From positions 1,426,001 through 1,490,000 of the forward strand of contig NC_135068.1 of the NCBI RefSeq assembly GCF_051401765.1: DNA of 64,000 bases, read 5' to 3'. Both the position numbers and the translations under genes were made by a program. The DNA comes from Calliopsis andreniformis. Lineage: Eukaryota; Arthropoda; Insecta; Hymenoptera; Andrenidae. Position 1 is the first letter of the stretch. Each line of letters starts with the position of its first letter. This document shows, one piece after another, positions 24,051 through 37,269 of this stretch. The notes beneath the pieces are model-generated. The model was not told the DNA's origin. It saw only the letters and a list, made by a program, of their open reading frames with translations, and ran no database searches.

Positions 24051-26819
24051 TATTGTATTTTATGCTTCTGGTGTTGTCTTCTAAGGCCCGAGCTATTCGA
24101 TTTGGAGCAGCAACGCCCTAGAGTAAAACCTAGGTTTCCGGGGAATACCCATTAATTTCACACTGGTTGCATTTACTCCTGTTATACGATTGAAAAACTG
24201 TTGTATTTTTATTGTATTTTGTGCATCTGGCGTTGACTTCTAATGCCCTAGATATTCGATTTGTTGGAGCAACGAGCTAGAGTGAAGCCTAGGTTGCCCG
24301 GAACGTTGAAATGAACATTACTTTCACACTGGTAGCAATTATTTCTATTATACGAAAGAAAAACTGTTGTATTTTCATTGTATTTTATGCTTCTGGCGTT
24401 GACTTCTAAGGCCCGAGCTATTCGATCTGCTGGAGCGACGCCCTAGAGTGAAGCCTAGGTTGCCCGGAACGTAGAAATAACCATTAATATCACACTGGTT
24501 GCAATTATTCCTTTTATACGATGGAAAAACTGGTGTATTTTTTTGCATTTTATGCTTCTGGCGTTGACTTCTAAGGCCCGAGCTCTTCGATTTAGTGGGG
24601 CAAGGAGCTAGAGTGGAGCGTAGGTTGCCCGGAACGTAGAAATAACCATTAATTTCACACTGGTTGCAATTACTCCTGTTATACAATGGAAAAACTGTTG
24701 CATTTATATTGTATTTTATGATTCTGGCGTTGACACCTGAGGCCCTAACTATTCGATGTGGTGAAGCCACGCTCTAGAGTGAAGCCTTGGTTTCCCAGAA
24801 CGCAGAAATAACCATTAATTTCACAATGGTTGCAATCACTCCGGTTATACAATGGAAAAACTGTTGTAGTTTTATTGTATTTTATGCTTCTGGCGTTGAC
24901 TTCTAAGGCCCGAGCTATTCGATTTTGTGTAGCATCACCCTAGAGTGAAGCCTTGGTCGCCCGAAACGTAGAAACGACAATTACTTTCACACTGGTTGGA
25001 ATTATTCCTTTTATACGATGGAAAAACTGTTGTATTTATATTGTATTTTGTGCTTATGGCGTTGTCATCTAAGGCCCGAGCTATTGGATTTGGTGCAGCA
25101 ACGAGCTAGAGTGAAGCCTATGGTGCCCGGAACGTAGAAATGAACATTACTTTCACGCTGGTTGCAATTATTTCTATTATACGATGGAAAAACTGTTGTA
25201 TTTTTATCGTATTTTATGCTTCTGGCGTTGACTTCTAAGGCCCGAGGTAGTCGATCTTGTGAAACATCGCCCTAGGGTGAAGCCTAGGTCGCCCGAAACG
25301 TAGAAATGTCCATTACTTTCACACTGGTTGCAATAATTCCTTTTATACGATGGAAAAACTGTTGTATTTATATTGTATTTTATGATTCTGGCGTTGGCAC
25401 CCGAGCCCCTAACTATTCGATGTGGTGAAGCAACGCTCTAGAGTGAAGCCTTGGTTTCCCAGAACGTAGAAGTAACCATTAATTTCACAATGGTTGCAAT
25501 TACTCCGGTTATACAATGGAAAAACTGTTGTAGTTTTATTGTATTTTATGCTTCTGGTGTTGTCTTCTAAGGCCCGAGCTATTCGATTTGGAGCAGCAAC
25601 GCCCTAGAGTGAAACCTAGGTTTCCGGGGCGTAGAAAGACCCATTAATTTCACACTGGTTGCATTTACACCTGTTATACGGTGGAAAAACTGTTGTATTT
25701 ATATTGTATTTTATGTTTCTGGCGTTGGCACCTGAGCCCCTAACTATTCGATGTGGTGAAGCAACGCTCTAGAGTGAAGCCTTGGTTTCCCAGAACGTAG
25801 AAGTAACCCTTAATTTCACAATGGTTGCAATTACTCCGGTTATACAATGGAAAAACTGTTGTAGTTTTATTGTATTTTATGCTTCTGGTGTTGTCTTCTA
25901 AAGCCCGAGCTATTCGATTTGGAGCAGCAACGCCCTAGAGTGAAACCTAGGTTCCCGGGGCGTAGAAATAACCATTAATTTCACACTGGTTGCAATTACT
26001 CCTGTTATACAATGGAAAAACTGTTGTATTTTTATTGTATTTTATGCTTCTGGCGTTGACTTCTAAGGCCCGAGGTATTCGATCTTGTGAAGCATCGCCC
26101 TAGAGTGAAGCCTAGGTCGCCCGGAACGTAGAAAGGAACATTACTTTCACACTGGTTGCAATTATTCCTTTTATACGATGGAAAAACTGTTGTATTTATA
26201 TTGTATTTTATGCTTCTGGCGTGGACTTCTAAGGCCCGAGGTATTCGATCTTGTGAAGCATCGCCCTAGGGTGAAGCCTAGGACGCCCGAAACGTAGAAA
26301 TGTCCATTACTTTCACACTGGTTGCAATTATTCCTTTTATACGATGGAAAAACTGTTGTATTTATATTGTATTTTATGATTCTGGCGTTGGCACCTGAGC
26401 CCCTAACTATTCGATGTGGTGAAGCAACGCTCTAGAGTGAAGCCTTGGTTTCCCAGAACGTAGAAACAACCATTAATTTCACAATGGTTGCAATTACTCC
26501 GGTTATACAATGGAAAAACTGTTGTACTTTTATTGTATTTTATGCTTCTGGTGTTGTCTTCTAAGGCCCGACCTATTCGATTTGGAGCAGCAACGCCCTA
26601 GAGTGAAACCTAGGTTTCCGGGGCGTATAAAGACACATTAATTTCACACTGGTTGCATTTACACCTGTTATACGGTGGAAAAACTGTTGTATTTTTATTG
26701 TATTTTGTGCATCTGGCGTTGACTTCTAAGGCCCGAGCTATTCGATCTCGTGAAGCATCGCCCTAGAGTGAAGCCTATGTCGCCCGGAACGTAGAAAGGA
26801 ACATTACTTTAACACTGGT
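24050..26819 (+). repeat. Start of second satellite domain, with duplications
   Basis: From ~23.9-24.2 kb new monomer variants appear that I did not see to the left: CACCTGAGGCCC, GTGCATCTGGCG, CTTATGGCGTTGTCATC, TTTCCGGGGCGTAG and GAAGCCTTGG. Segments 25020-25880 and ~26060-26820 recur at 30324-31184 (+5304 bp) and ~31200-31960 (+5140 bp), and 25951-26750 recurs at 29101-29900 (+3150 bp). One monomer near 24141 has a 6-bp deletion where CCGGGG joins AATACCC directly. No gene is present. Confidence 0.8.
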
Positions 26820-29800
26820 TGCAATTATTCCTTCTATACGATGGAAAAACTGTTGTATTTATATTGTATTTTATGCTTCTGGCGTTGACTTCTAATGCCC
26901 TAGATATTCGATTTGTTGGAGCAACGAGCTAGAGTGAAGCCTAGGTTGCCCGGAACGTAGAAATGAACATTACTTTCACACTGGTAGCAATTATTTCTAT
27001 TATACGAAAGAAAAACTGTTGTATTTTCATTGTATTTTATGCTTCTGGCGTTGACTTCTAAGGCCCGAGCTATTCAATCTGCTGGAGCGACGCCCTAGAG
27101 TGAAGCCTAGGTTGCCCGGAACGTAGAAATAACCATTAATATCACACTGGTTGCAATTATTCCTTTTATCCGATGGAAAAACTGTTGTATTTTTATTGTA
27201 TTTTGTGCATCTGGCGTTGACTTCTAAGGCCCGAGCTATTCGATCTCGTGAAGCATGGCCCTAGAGTGAAGCCTAGGTCGCCCGGAACGTAGAAAGGAAC
27301 ATTACTTTCACACTGGTTGCAATTATTCCTTTTATACGATGGAAAATCTATTGTATTTATATTGTATTTTATGATTCTGGCGTTGACACCTGAGAACCTA
27401 ACTATTCGATGTGGTGAAGCAACGCCCTAGAGTGAAACCTAGGTCGCCAGAAACGTAGAAATGGCTATTACTTTCACACTGATTGCAATTCTTTCTATTA
27501 TACGATGGAAAAACTGCTGTATTTTTATTGTATTTTATGCATCTGGCGTTGACTTCTAAGGCCCGAGCTATTCGATTTGGAGCAGCAACGCCCTAGAGTG
27601 AAACCTAGGTTCCCGGGGCGTAGAAATAACCATTAATTTCACACTGGTTGCAATTACTCCTGTTATACAATGGAAAAACTGTTGTATTTTTATTGTATTT
27701 TATGCTTCTGGCGTTGACTTCTAAGGCCCGAGGTATTCGATCTTGTGAAGCATCGCCCTAGAGTGAAGCCTAGGTCGCCCGGAACGTAGAAATGAACATT
27801 ACTTTCACACTGGTAGCAATTATTTCTATTATACGAAAGAAAAACTGTTGTATTTTCATTGTATTTTATGCTTCTGGCGTTGACTTCTAAGGCCCGAGCT
27901 ATTCAATCTGCTGGAGCGACGCCCTAGAGTGAAGCCTAGGTTGCCCGGAACGTAGAAATAACCATTAATATCACACTGGTTGCAATTATTCCTTTTATCC
28001 GATGGAAAAACTGTTGTATTTTTATTGTATTTTGTGCATCTGGCGTTGACTTCTAAGGCCCGAGCTATTCGATCTCGTGAAGCATGGCCCTAGAGTGAAG
28101 CCTAGGTCGCCCGGAACGTAGAAAGGAACATTACTTTCACACTGGTTGCAATTATTCCTTTTATACGATGGAAAATCTATTGTATTTATATTGTATTTTA
28201 TGATTCTGGCGTTGACACCTGAGAACCTAACTATTCGATGTGGTGAAGCAACGCCCTAGAGTGAAACCTAGGTCGCCAGAAACGTAGAAATGGCCATTAC
28301 TTTCACACTGATTGCAATTCTTTCTATTATACGATGGAAAAACTGCTGTATTTTTATTGTATTTTATGCATCTGGCGTTGACTTCTAAGGCCCGAGCTAT
28401 TCGATCTCGTGAAGCATCGCCCTAGAGTGAAGCCTAGGTCGCCCGGAACGTAGAAAGGAACATTACTTTCACACTGGTTGCAATTATTCCTTTTATACGA
28501 TGGAAAAACTGTTGTATTTATATTGTATTTTATGCTTCTGGCGTTGACTTCTAATGCCCGAGATATTCGATTTGTTGGAGCAACGAGCTAGAGCGAAGCC
28601 TAGGTTGCCCGGAACGTAGAAATGAACATTACTTTCACACTGGTTGCAATTATTTCTATTATACGAAGGAAAAACTGTTGTATTTATATTGTATTTTGTG
28701 CTTATGGCGTTGTCATCTAAGGCCCGAGGTATTTGATCCTGTGAAGCATCGCCCTAGGGTGAAGCCTAGGTCGCCAGAAACGTAGAAATGACCATTACTT
28801 TCACACTGGTTGGAATTATTCCTTTTATACAATGGAAAAACTGGTGTATTTATATTGATTTTATGCTTCTGGCGTTGACTTCTAATGCCCGAGCTATTCG
28901 ATGTGGTGAAGCAATGCCCTAGAGTGAAGCCCAGGTTGCACAGAACGTAGAAATAATCATTAATTTCACAATCGTTGCAATTACTCCGGTTATACAATGG
29001 AAAAACTGTTGTATTTTTATTGTATTTTGTGCTTATGGCGTTGTCATCTAAGGCCCGAGCTATTCGATTTGGTGCAGCAACGAGCTAGAGTGAAACCTAG
29101 GTTCCCGGGGCGTAGAAATAACCATTAATTTCACACTGGTTGCAATTACTCCTGTTATACAATGGAAAAACTGTTGTATTTTTATTGTATTTTATGCTTC
29201 TGGCGTTGACTTCTAAGGCCCGAGGTATTCGATCTTGTGAAGCATCGCCCTAGAGTGAAGCCTAGGTCGCCCGGAACGTAGAAAGGAACATTACTTTCAC
29301 ACTGGTTGCAATTATTCCTTTTATACGATGGAAAAACTGTTGTATTTATATTGTATTTTATGCTTCTGGCGTGGACTTCTAAGGCCCGAGGTATTCGATC
29401 TTGTGAAGCATCGCCCTAGGGTGAAGCCTAGGACGCCCGAAACGTAGAAATGTCCATTACTTTCACACTGGTTGCAATTATTCCTTTTATACGATGGAAA
29501 AACTGTTGTATTTATATTGTATTTTATGATTCTGGCGTTGGCACCTGAGCCCCTAACTATTCGATGTGGTGAAGCAACGCTCTAGAGTGAAGCCTTGGTT
29601 TCCCAGAACGTAGAAACAACCATTAATTTCACAATGGTTGCAATTACTCCGGTTATACAATGGAAAAACTGTTGTACTTTTATTGTATTTTATGCTTCTG
29701 GTGTTGTCTTCTAAGGCCCGACCTATTCGATTTGGAGCAGCAACGCCCTAGAGTGAAACCTAGGTTTCCGGGGCGTATAAAGACACATTAATTTCACACT

Positions 29801-31959
29801 GGTTGCATTTACACCTGTTATACGGTGGAAAAACTGTTGTATTTTTATTGTATTTTGTGCATCTGGCGTTGACTTCTAAGGCCCGAGGTATTCGATCTTG
29901 TGAAGCATCGCCCTAGGGTGAAGCCTAGGCTGCCCGGAACGTAGAAATGAACATTACTTTCACGCTGGTTGCAATTATTTCTATTATACGATGAAAAAAC
30001 TGTTGTATTTTTATGGTATTTTATGCTTCTGGCGTTGACTTCTAAGGCCCGAGCTATTCAATTTTGTGTAGCATCGCCCTAGAGTGAAGCCTAGGTCGCC
30101 CGGAACGTAGAAAGGAACATTACTTTCACACTGGTTGCAATTATTTCTTTTATACGATGGAAAAACTGTTGTATTTATGTTGTATTTTATGCTTCTGGCG
30201 TTGACTTCTAATGCCCGAGATATTCGATTTGTTAGAGCAACGAGCTAGAGTGAAGCCTAGGTTGCCCGGAACGTAGAAATGAGCATTACTTTCACACTGG
30301 CTGCAATTATTTCTATTATACGAAGGAAAAACTGTTGTATTTATATTGTATTTTGTGCTTATGGCGTTGTCATCTAAGGCCCGAGCTATTGGATTTGGTG
30401 CAGCAACGAGCTAGAGTGAAGCCTATGGTGCCCGGAACGTAGAAATGAACATTACTTTCACGCTGGTTGCAATTATTTCTATTATACGATGGAAAAACTG
30501 TTGTATTTTTATCGTATTTTATGCTTCTGGCGTTGACTTCTAAGGCCCGAGGTAGTCGATCTTGTGAAACATCGCCCTAGGGTGAAGCCTAGGTCGCCCG
30601 AAACGTAGAAATGTCCATTACTTTCACACTGGTTGCAATAATTCCTTTTATACGATGGAAAAACTGTTGTATTTATATTGTATTTTATGATTCTGGCGTT
30701 GGCACCTGAGCCCCTAACTATTCGATGTGGTGAAGCAACGCTCTAGAGTGAAGCCTTGGTTTCCCAGAACGTAGAAGTAACCATTAATTTCACAATGGTT
30801 GCAATTACTCCGGTTATACAATGGAAAAACTGTTGTAGTTTTATTGTATTTTATGCTTCTGGTGTTGTCTTCTAAGGCCCGAGCTATTCGATTTGGAGCA
30901 GCAACGCCCTAGAGTGAAACCTAGGTTTCCGGGGCGTAGAAAGACCCATTAATTTCACACTGGTTGCATTTACACCTGTTATACGGTGGAAAAACTGTTG
31001 TATTTATATTGTATTTTATGTTTCTGGCGTTGGCACCTGAGCCCCTAACTATTCGATGTGGTGAAGCAACGCTCTAGAGTGAAGCCTTGGTTTCCCAGAA
31101 CGTAGAAGTAACCCTTAATTTCACAATGGTTGCAATTACTCCGGTTATACAATGGAAAAACTGTTGTAGTTTTATTGTATTTTATGCTTCTGGCGTTGAC
31201 TTCTAAGGCCCGAGGTATTCGATCTTGTGAAGCATCGCCCTAGAGTGAAGCCTAGGTCGCCCGGAACGTAGAAAGGAACATTACTTTCACACTGGTTGCA
31301 ATTATTCCTTTTATACGATGGAAAAACTGTTGTATTTATATTGTATTTTATGCTTCTGGCGTGGACTTCTAAGGCCCGAGGTATTCGATCTTGTGAAGCA
31401 TCGCCCTAGGGTGAAGCCTAGGACGCCCGAAACGTAGAAATGTCGATTACTTTCACACTGGTTGCAATTATTCCTTTTATACGATGGAAAAACTGTTGTA
31501 TTTATATTGTATTTTATGATTCTGGCGTTGGCACCTGAGCCCCTAACTATTCGATGTGGTGAAGCAACGCTCTAGAGTGAAGCCTTGGTTTCCCAGAACG
31601 TAGAAACAACCATTAATTTCACAATGGTTGCAATTACTCCGGTTATACAATGGAAAAACTGTTGTACTTTTATTGTATTTTATGCTTCTGGTGTTGTCTT
31701 CTAAGGCCCGACCTATTCGATTTGGAGCAGCAACGCCCTAGAGTGAAACCTAGGTTTCCGGGGCGTATAAAGACACATTAATTTCACACTGGTTGCATTT
31801 ACACCTGTTATACGGTGGAAAAACTGTTGTATTTTTATTGTATTTTGTGCATCTGGCGTTGACTTCTAATGCCCGAGCTATTCGATCTCGTGAAATATCG
31901 CCCTAGAGTGAAGCCTATGTCGCCCGGAACGTAGAAAGGAACATTACTTTAACACTGGT
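26820..31959 (+). repeat. Rearranged relative of the 32-mer HOR (~5140 bp)
   Basis: About 31 monomers lie between the marker ACATTACTTTAACACTGG at ~26801 and its next occurrence at 31941. The first ~750 bp match the V block (31960-32715), and 27900-29095 match 32211-33410 at +4311 bp. The rest is spliced from other pieces: 27800-28360 repeats 26960-27540 at about +829 bp (five monomers), 29101-29900 repeats 25951-26750, and 30324-31184 repeats 25020-25880. It reads as a scrambled forerunner or decayed copy of the HOR that follows. Confidence 0.75.
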
Positions 31960-34900
31960 TGCAATTATTCCTTTTATACGATGGAAAAACTGTTGTATTT
32001 ATATTGTATTTTATGCTTCTGGCGTTGACTTCTAATGCCCTAGATATTCGATTTGTTGGAGCAACGAGCTAGAGTGAAGCCTAGGTTGCCCGGAACGTAG
32101 AAATGAACATTACTTTCACACTGGTAGCAATTATTTCTATTATACGAAAGAAAAACTGTTGTATTTTCATTGTATTTTATGCTTCTGGCGTTGACTTCTA
32201 AGGCCCGAGCTATTCAATCTGCTGGAGCGACGCCCTAGAGTGAAGCCTAGGTTGCCCGGAACGTAGAAATAACCATTAATATCACACTGGTTGCAATTAT
32301 TCCTTTTATCCGATGGAAAAACTGTTGTATTTTTATTGTATTTTGTGCATCTGGCGTTGACTTCTAAGGCCCGAGCTATTCGATCTCGTGAAGCATGGCC
32401 CTAGAGTGAAGCCTAGGTCGCCCGGAACGTAGAAAGGAACATTACTTTCACACTTGTTGCAATTATTCCTTTTATACGATGGAAAATCTATTGTATTTAT
32501 ATTGTATTTTATGATTCTGGCGTTGACACCTGAGAACCTAACTATTCGATGTGGTGAAGCAACGCCCTAGAGTGAAACCTAGGTCGCCAGAAACGTAGAA
32601 ATGGCCATTACTTTCACACTGATTGCAATTCTTTCTATTATACGATGGAAAAACTGCTGTATTTTTATTGTATTTTATGCATCTGGCGTTGACTTCTAAG
32701 GCCCGAGCTATTCGATCTCGTGAAGCATCGCCCTAGAGTGAAGCCTAGGTCGCCCGGAACGTAGAAAGGAACATTACTTTCACACTGGTTGCAATTATTC
32801 CTTTTATACGATGGAAAAACTGTTGTATTTATATTGTATTTTATGCTTCTGGCGTTGACTTCTAATGCCCGAGATATTCGATTTGTTGGAGCAACGAGCT
32901 AGAGCGAAGCCTAGGTTGCCCGGAACGTAGAAATGAACATTACTTTCACACTGGTTGCTATTATTTCTATTATACGAAGGAAAAACTGTTGTATTTATAT
33001 TGTATTTTGTGCTTATGGCGTTGTCATCTAAGGCCCGAGGTATTCGATCCTGTGAAGCATCGCCCTAGGGTGAAGCCTAGGTCGCCAGAAACGTAGAAAT
33101 GACCATTACTTTCACACTGGTTGGAATTATTCCTTTTATACGATGGAAAAACTGGTGTATTTATATTGATTTTATGCTTCTGGCGTTGACTTCTAATGCC
33201 CGAGCTATTCGATGTGGTGAAGCAATGCCCTAGAGTGAAGCCCAGGTTGCACAGAACGTAGAAATAATCATTAATTTCACAATCGTTGCAATTACTCCGG
33301 TTATACAATGGAAAAACTGTTGTATTTTTATTGTATTTTGTGCTTATGGCGTTGTCATCTAAGGCCCGAGCTATTCGATTTGGTGCAGCAACGAGCTAGA
33401 GTGAAGCCTAGGCTGCCCGGAACGTAGAAATGAACATTACTTTCACGCTGGTTGCAATTATTTCTATTATACGATGAAAAAACTGTTGTATTTTTATGGT
33501 ATTTTATGCTTCTGGCGTTGACTTCTAAGGCCCGAGCTATTCAATTTTGTGTAGCATCGCCCTAGAGTGAAGCCTAGGTCGCCCGAAACGTAGAAATGAC
33601 CATTACTTTCACACTGGTTGCAATTATTCCTTTTATACGATGGAAAAACTGGTGTATTTTTATTGCATTTTATGCTTCTGGCGTTGACTTCTAAGGCCCG
33701 AGCTCTTCGATTTAATGGTGCAAGGAGCTAGAGTGGAGCCTAGGTTGCCCGGAACGTAGAAATAACCATTAATTTCACACTGGTTGCAATTACTCCTGTT
33801 ATACAATGGAAAAACTGTTGTATTTTTATTGTATTTTACGCTTCTGGCGTTGACTTCTAAGGCCCGAGGTATTCGATCTTGTGAAGCATCGCCCTAGGGT
33901 GAAGCCTAGGTCGCCAGAAACGTAGAAATGGCCATTACTTTCACACTGGTTGCAATTCTTTCTATTATACGATGGAAAAACTGCTGTATTTTTATTGTAT
34001 TTTATGCATCTGGCGTTGACTTCTAAGGCCCGAGCTATTCGATCTCGTGAAGCATCGCCCTAGAGTGAAGCCTAGGTCGCCCGGAACGTAGAAAGGAACA
34101 TTACTTTCACACTGGTTGCAATTATTCCTTTTATACGATGGAAAAACTGTTGTATTTATATTGTATTTTATGCTTCTGGCGTTGACTTCTAATGCCCGAG
34201 ATATTCGATTTGTTGGAGCAACGAGCTAGAGTGAAGCCTAGGTTGCCCGGAACGTAGAAATGAACATTACTTTCACACTGGTTGCAATTATTTCTATTAT
34301 ACGAAGGAAAAACTGTTGTATTTTTATGGTATTTTATGCTTCTGGCGTTGACTTCTAAGGACCGAGCTATACAATTTTGTGTAGCATCGCCCTAGAGTGA
34401 AGCCTAGGTCGCCCGAAACGTAGAAAAGACCATTACTTTCACACTGGTTGCAATTATTCCTTTTATACGATGGAAAAACTGGTGTATTTTTATTGCATTT
34501 TATGCTTCTGGCGTTGACTTCTAAGGCCCGAGCTCTTCGATTTAGTGGGGCAAGGAGCTAGAGCGGAGCCTAGGTTGCCCGGAACGTAGAAATAACCATT
34601 AATTTCACACTGGTTGCAATTACTCCTGTTATACAATGGAAAAACTGTTGTATTTTTATTGTATTTTATGCTTCTGGCGTTGACTTCTAAGGACCGAGCT
34701 ATACAATTTTGTGTAGCATCGCCCTAGAGTGAAGCCTAGGTCGCCCGAAACGTAGAAAAGACCATTAATTTCACAATCGTTGCAATTACTCCGGTTATAC
34801 AATGGAAAAACTGTTGTATTTTTATTGTATTTTGTGCTTATGGCGTTGTCATCTAAGGCCCGAGCTATTCGATTTGGTGCAGCAACGAGCTAGAGTGAAG

Positions 34901-37269
34901 CCTAGGCTGCCCGGAACGTAGAAATGAACATTACTTTCACGCTGGTTGCAATTATTTCTATTATACGATGAAAAAACTGTTGTATTTTTATGGTATTTTA
35001 TGCTTCTGGCGTTGACTTCTAAGGCCCGAGCTATTCAATTTTGTGTAGCATCGCCCTAGAGTGAAGCCTAGGTCGCCCGAAACGTAGAAATGACCATTAC
35101 TTTCACACTGGTTGCAATTATTCCTTTTATACGATGGAAAAACTGGTGTATTTTTATTGCATTTTATGCTTCTGGCGTTGACTTCTAAGGCCCGAGGTAT
35201 TCGATCTTGTGAAGCATCGCCCTAGGGTGAAGCCTAGGTCGCCAGAAACGTAGAAATGGCCATTACTTTCACACTGGTTGCAATTCTTTCTATTATACGA
35301 TGGAAAAACTGCTGTATTTTTATTGTATTTTATGCATCTGGCGTTGACTTCTAAGGCCCGAGCTATTCGATCTCGTGAAGCATCGCCCTAGAGTGAAGCC
35401 TAGGTCGCCCGGAACGTAGAAAGGAACATTACTTTCACACTGGTTGCAATTATTCCTTTTATACGATGGAAAAACTGTTGTATTTATATTGTATTTTATG
35501 CTTCTGGCGTTGACTTCTAATGCCCGAGATATTCGATTTGTTGGAGCAACGAGCTAGAGTGAAGCCTAGGTTGCCCGGAACGTAGAAATGAACATTACTT
35601 TCACACTGGTTGCAATTATTTCTATTATACGAAGGAAAAACTGTTGTATTTATATTGTATTTTGTGCTTATGGCGTTGTCATCTAACGCCCGAGCTATTC
35701 GATTTGGTGCAGCAACGAGCTAGAGTGAAGCCTATGCTGCCCGGAACGTAGAAATGAACATTACTTTCACGCTGGTTGCAATTATTTCTATTATACGATG
35801 GAAAAACTGTTGTATTTTTATCGTATTTTATGCTTCTGGCGTTGACTTCTAAGGCCCGAGCTATTCGATTTTGTGTAGCATCACCCTAGAGTGAAGCCTT
35901 GATCGCCCGAAACGTAGAAATGACCATTACTTTCACACTGGTTGGAATTATTCCTTTTATACGATGGAAAAACTGGTGTATTTATATTGTATTTTATGCT
36001 TCTGGCGTTGACTTCTAACGCCCGAGCTATTCGATGTGGTGAAGCAATGCCCTAGAGTGAAGCCCAGGTCGCACAGAACGTAGAAATAACCATTAATTTC
36101 ACAATCGTTGCAATTACTCCGGTTATACAATGGAAAAACTGTTGTATTTTTATTGTATTTTGTGCTTATGGCGTTGTCATCTAAGGCCCGAGCTACTCGA
36201 TTTGGTGCATCAACGAGCTAGAGTGAAGCCTAGGCTGCCCGGAACGTAGAAATGAACATTACTTTCACGCTGGTTGCAATTATTTCTATTATACGATGGA
36301 AAAACTGTTGTATTTTTATGGTATTTTATGCTTCTGGCGTTGACTTCTAAGGACCGAGCTATACAATTTTGTGTAGCATCGCCCTAGAGTGAAGCCTAGG
36401 TCGCCCGAAACGTAGAAATGACCATTACTTTCACACTGGTTGCAATTATTCCTTTTATACGATGGAAAAACTGGTGTATTTTTATTGCATTTTATGCTTC
36501 TGGCGTTGACTTCTAAGGCCCGAGCTCTTCGATTTAGTGGGGCAAGGAGCTAGAGTGGAGCCTAGGTTGCCCGAAACGTAGAAATAACCATTAATTTCAC
36601 GCTGGTTGCAATTACTCCTGTTATACAATGGAAAAACTGTTGTATTTTTATTGTCTTTTATGCTTCTGGCGTTGACTTCTAAGGCCCGAGGTATTCGATC
36701 TTGTGAAGCATCGCCCTAGGGTGAAGCCTAGGTCGCCCGAAACGTAGAAATGTCCATTACTTTCACACTGGTTGCAATTATTCCTTTTATACGATGGAAA
36801 AACTGTTGTACTTATATTGCATTTTATGATTCTGGCGTTGACACCTGAGGCCCTAACTATTCGATGTGGTGAAGCAACGCTCTAGAGTGAAGCCTTGGTT
36901 TCCCAGAACGCAGAAATAACCATTAATTTCACAATGGTTGCAATTACTCCGGCTATACAATGGAAAAACTGTTGTAGTTTTATTGTATTTTATGCTTCTG
37001 GTGTTGTCTTCTAAGGCCCGAGCTATTCGATTTGGAGCAGCAACGCCCTAGAGTGAAACCTAGGTTTCCGGGGCGTATAAAGACACATTAATTTCACACT
37101 GGTTGCATTTACACCTGTTATACGGTGGAAAAACTGTTGTATTTTTATTGTATTTTGTGCATCTGGCGTTGACTTCTAATGCCCGAGCTATTCGATCTCG
37201 TGAAATATCGCCCTAGAGTGAAGCCTATGTCGCCCGGAACGTAGAAAGGAACATTACTTTAACACTGGT
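31960..37269 (+). repeat. 32-monomer HOR (5310 bp), complete copy (V+U)
   Basis: Two parts: V (31960-32789, five monomers; markers CCCTAGATATTCG and GGTAGCAATTATTTC) and U (32790-37269, 27 monomers, 4480 bp). U is repeated at +4480 bp. In the aligned lines I sampled across U I found no mismatch. U is internally nested: ~33360-33670 resembles ~34855-35165 (nine monomers apart), 33850-34310 resembles 35180-35640 (eight apart), and GGACCGAGCTATACAATTT occurs twice two monomers apart (34359 and 34691). Confidence 0.88.

Noticed and set aside
24375..24770. Open frame of 131 codons on the minus strand, the longest in the window, plus many 60-103-codon frames with a recurring pattern such as KYN.NTTVFPSYNRNNCNQC
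   Set aside because: All are the satellite read in one phase. 166 is not divisible by 3, so the frame changes with every monomer. The same peptides recur at HOR spacing with indels that destroy them, and no start context, codon bias or protein family is visible.
28713..28997. 94-codon minus-strand frame conserved at 33024, 37504 and 42814
   Set aside because: It survives because a one-base deletion (TATTGATTTTATG) joins two phases in one monomer pair that is then copied by the HOR. It is a useful positional marker, not a gene.
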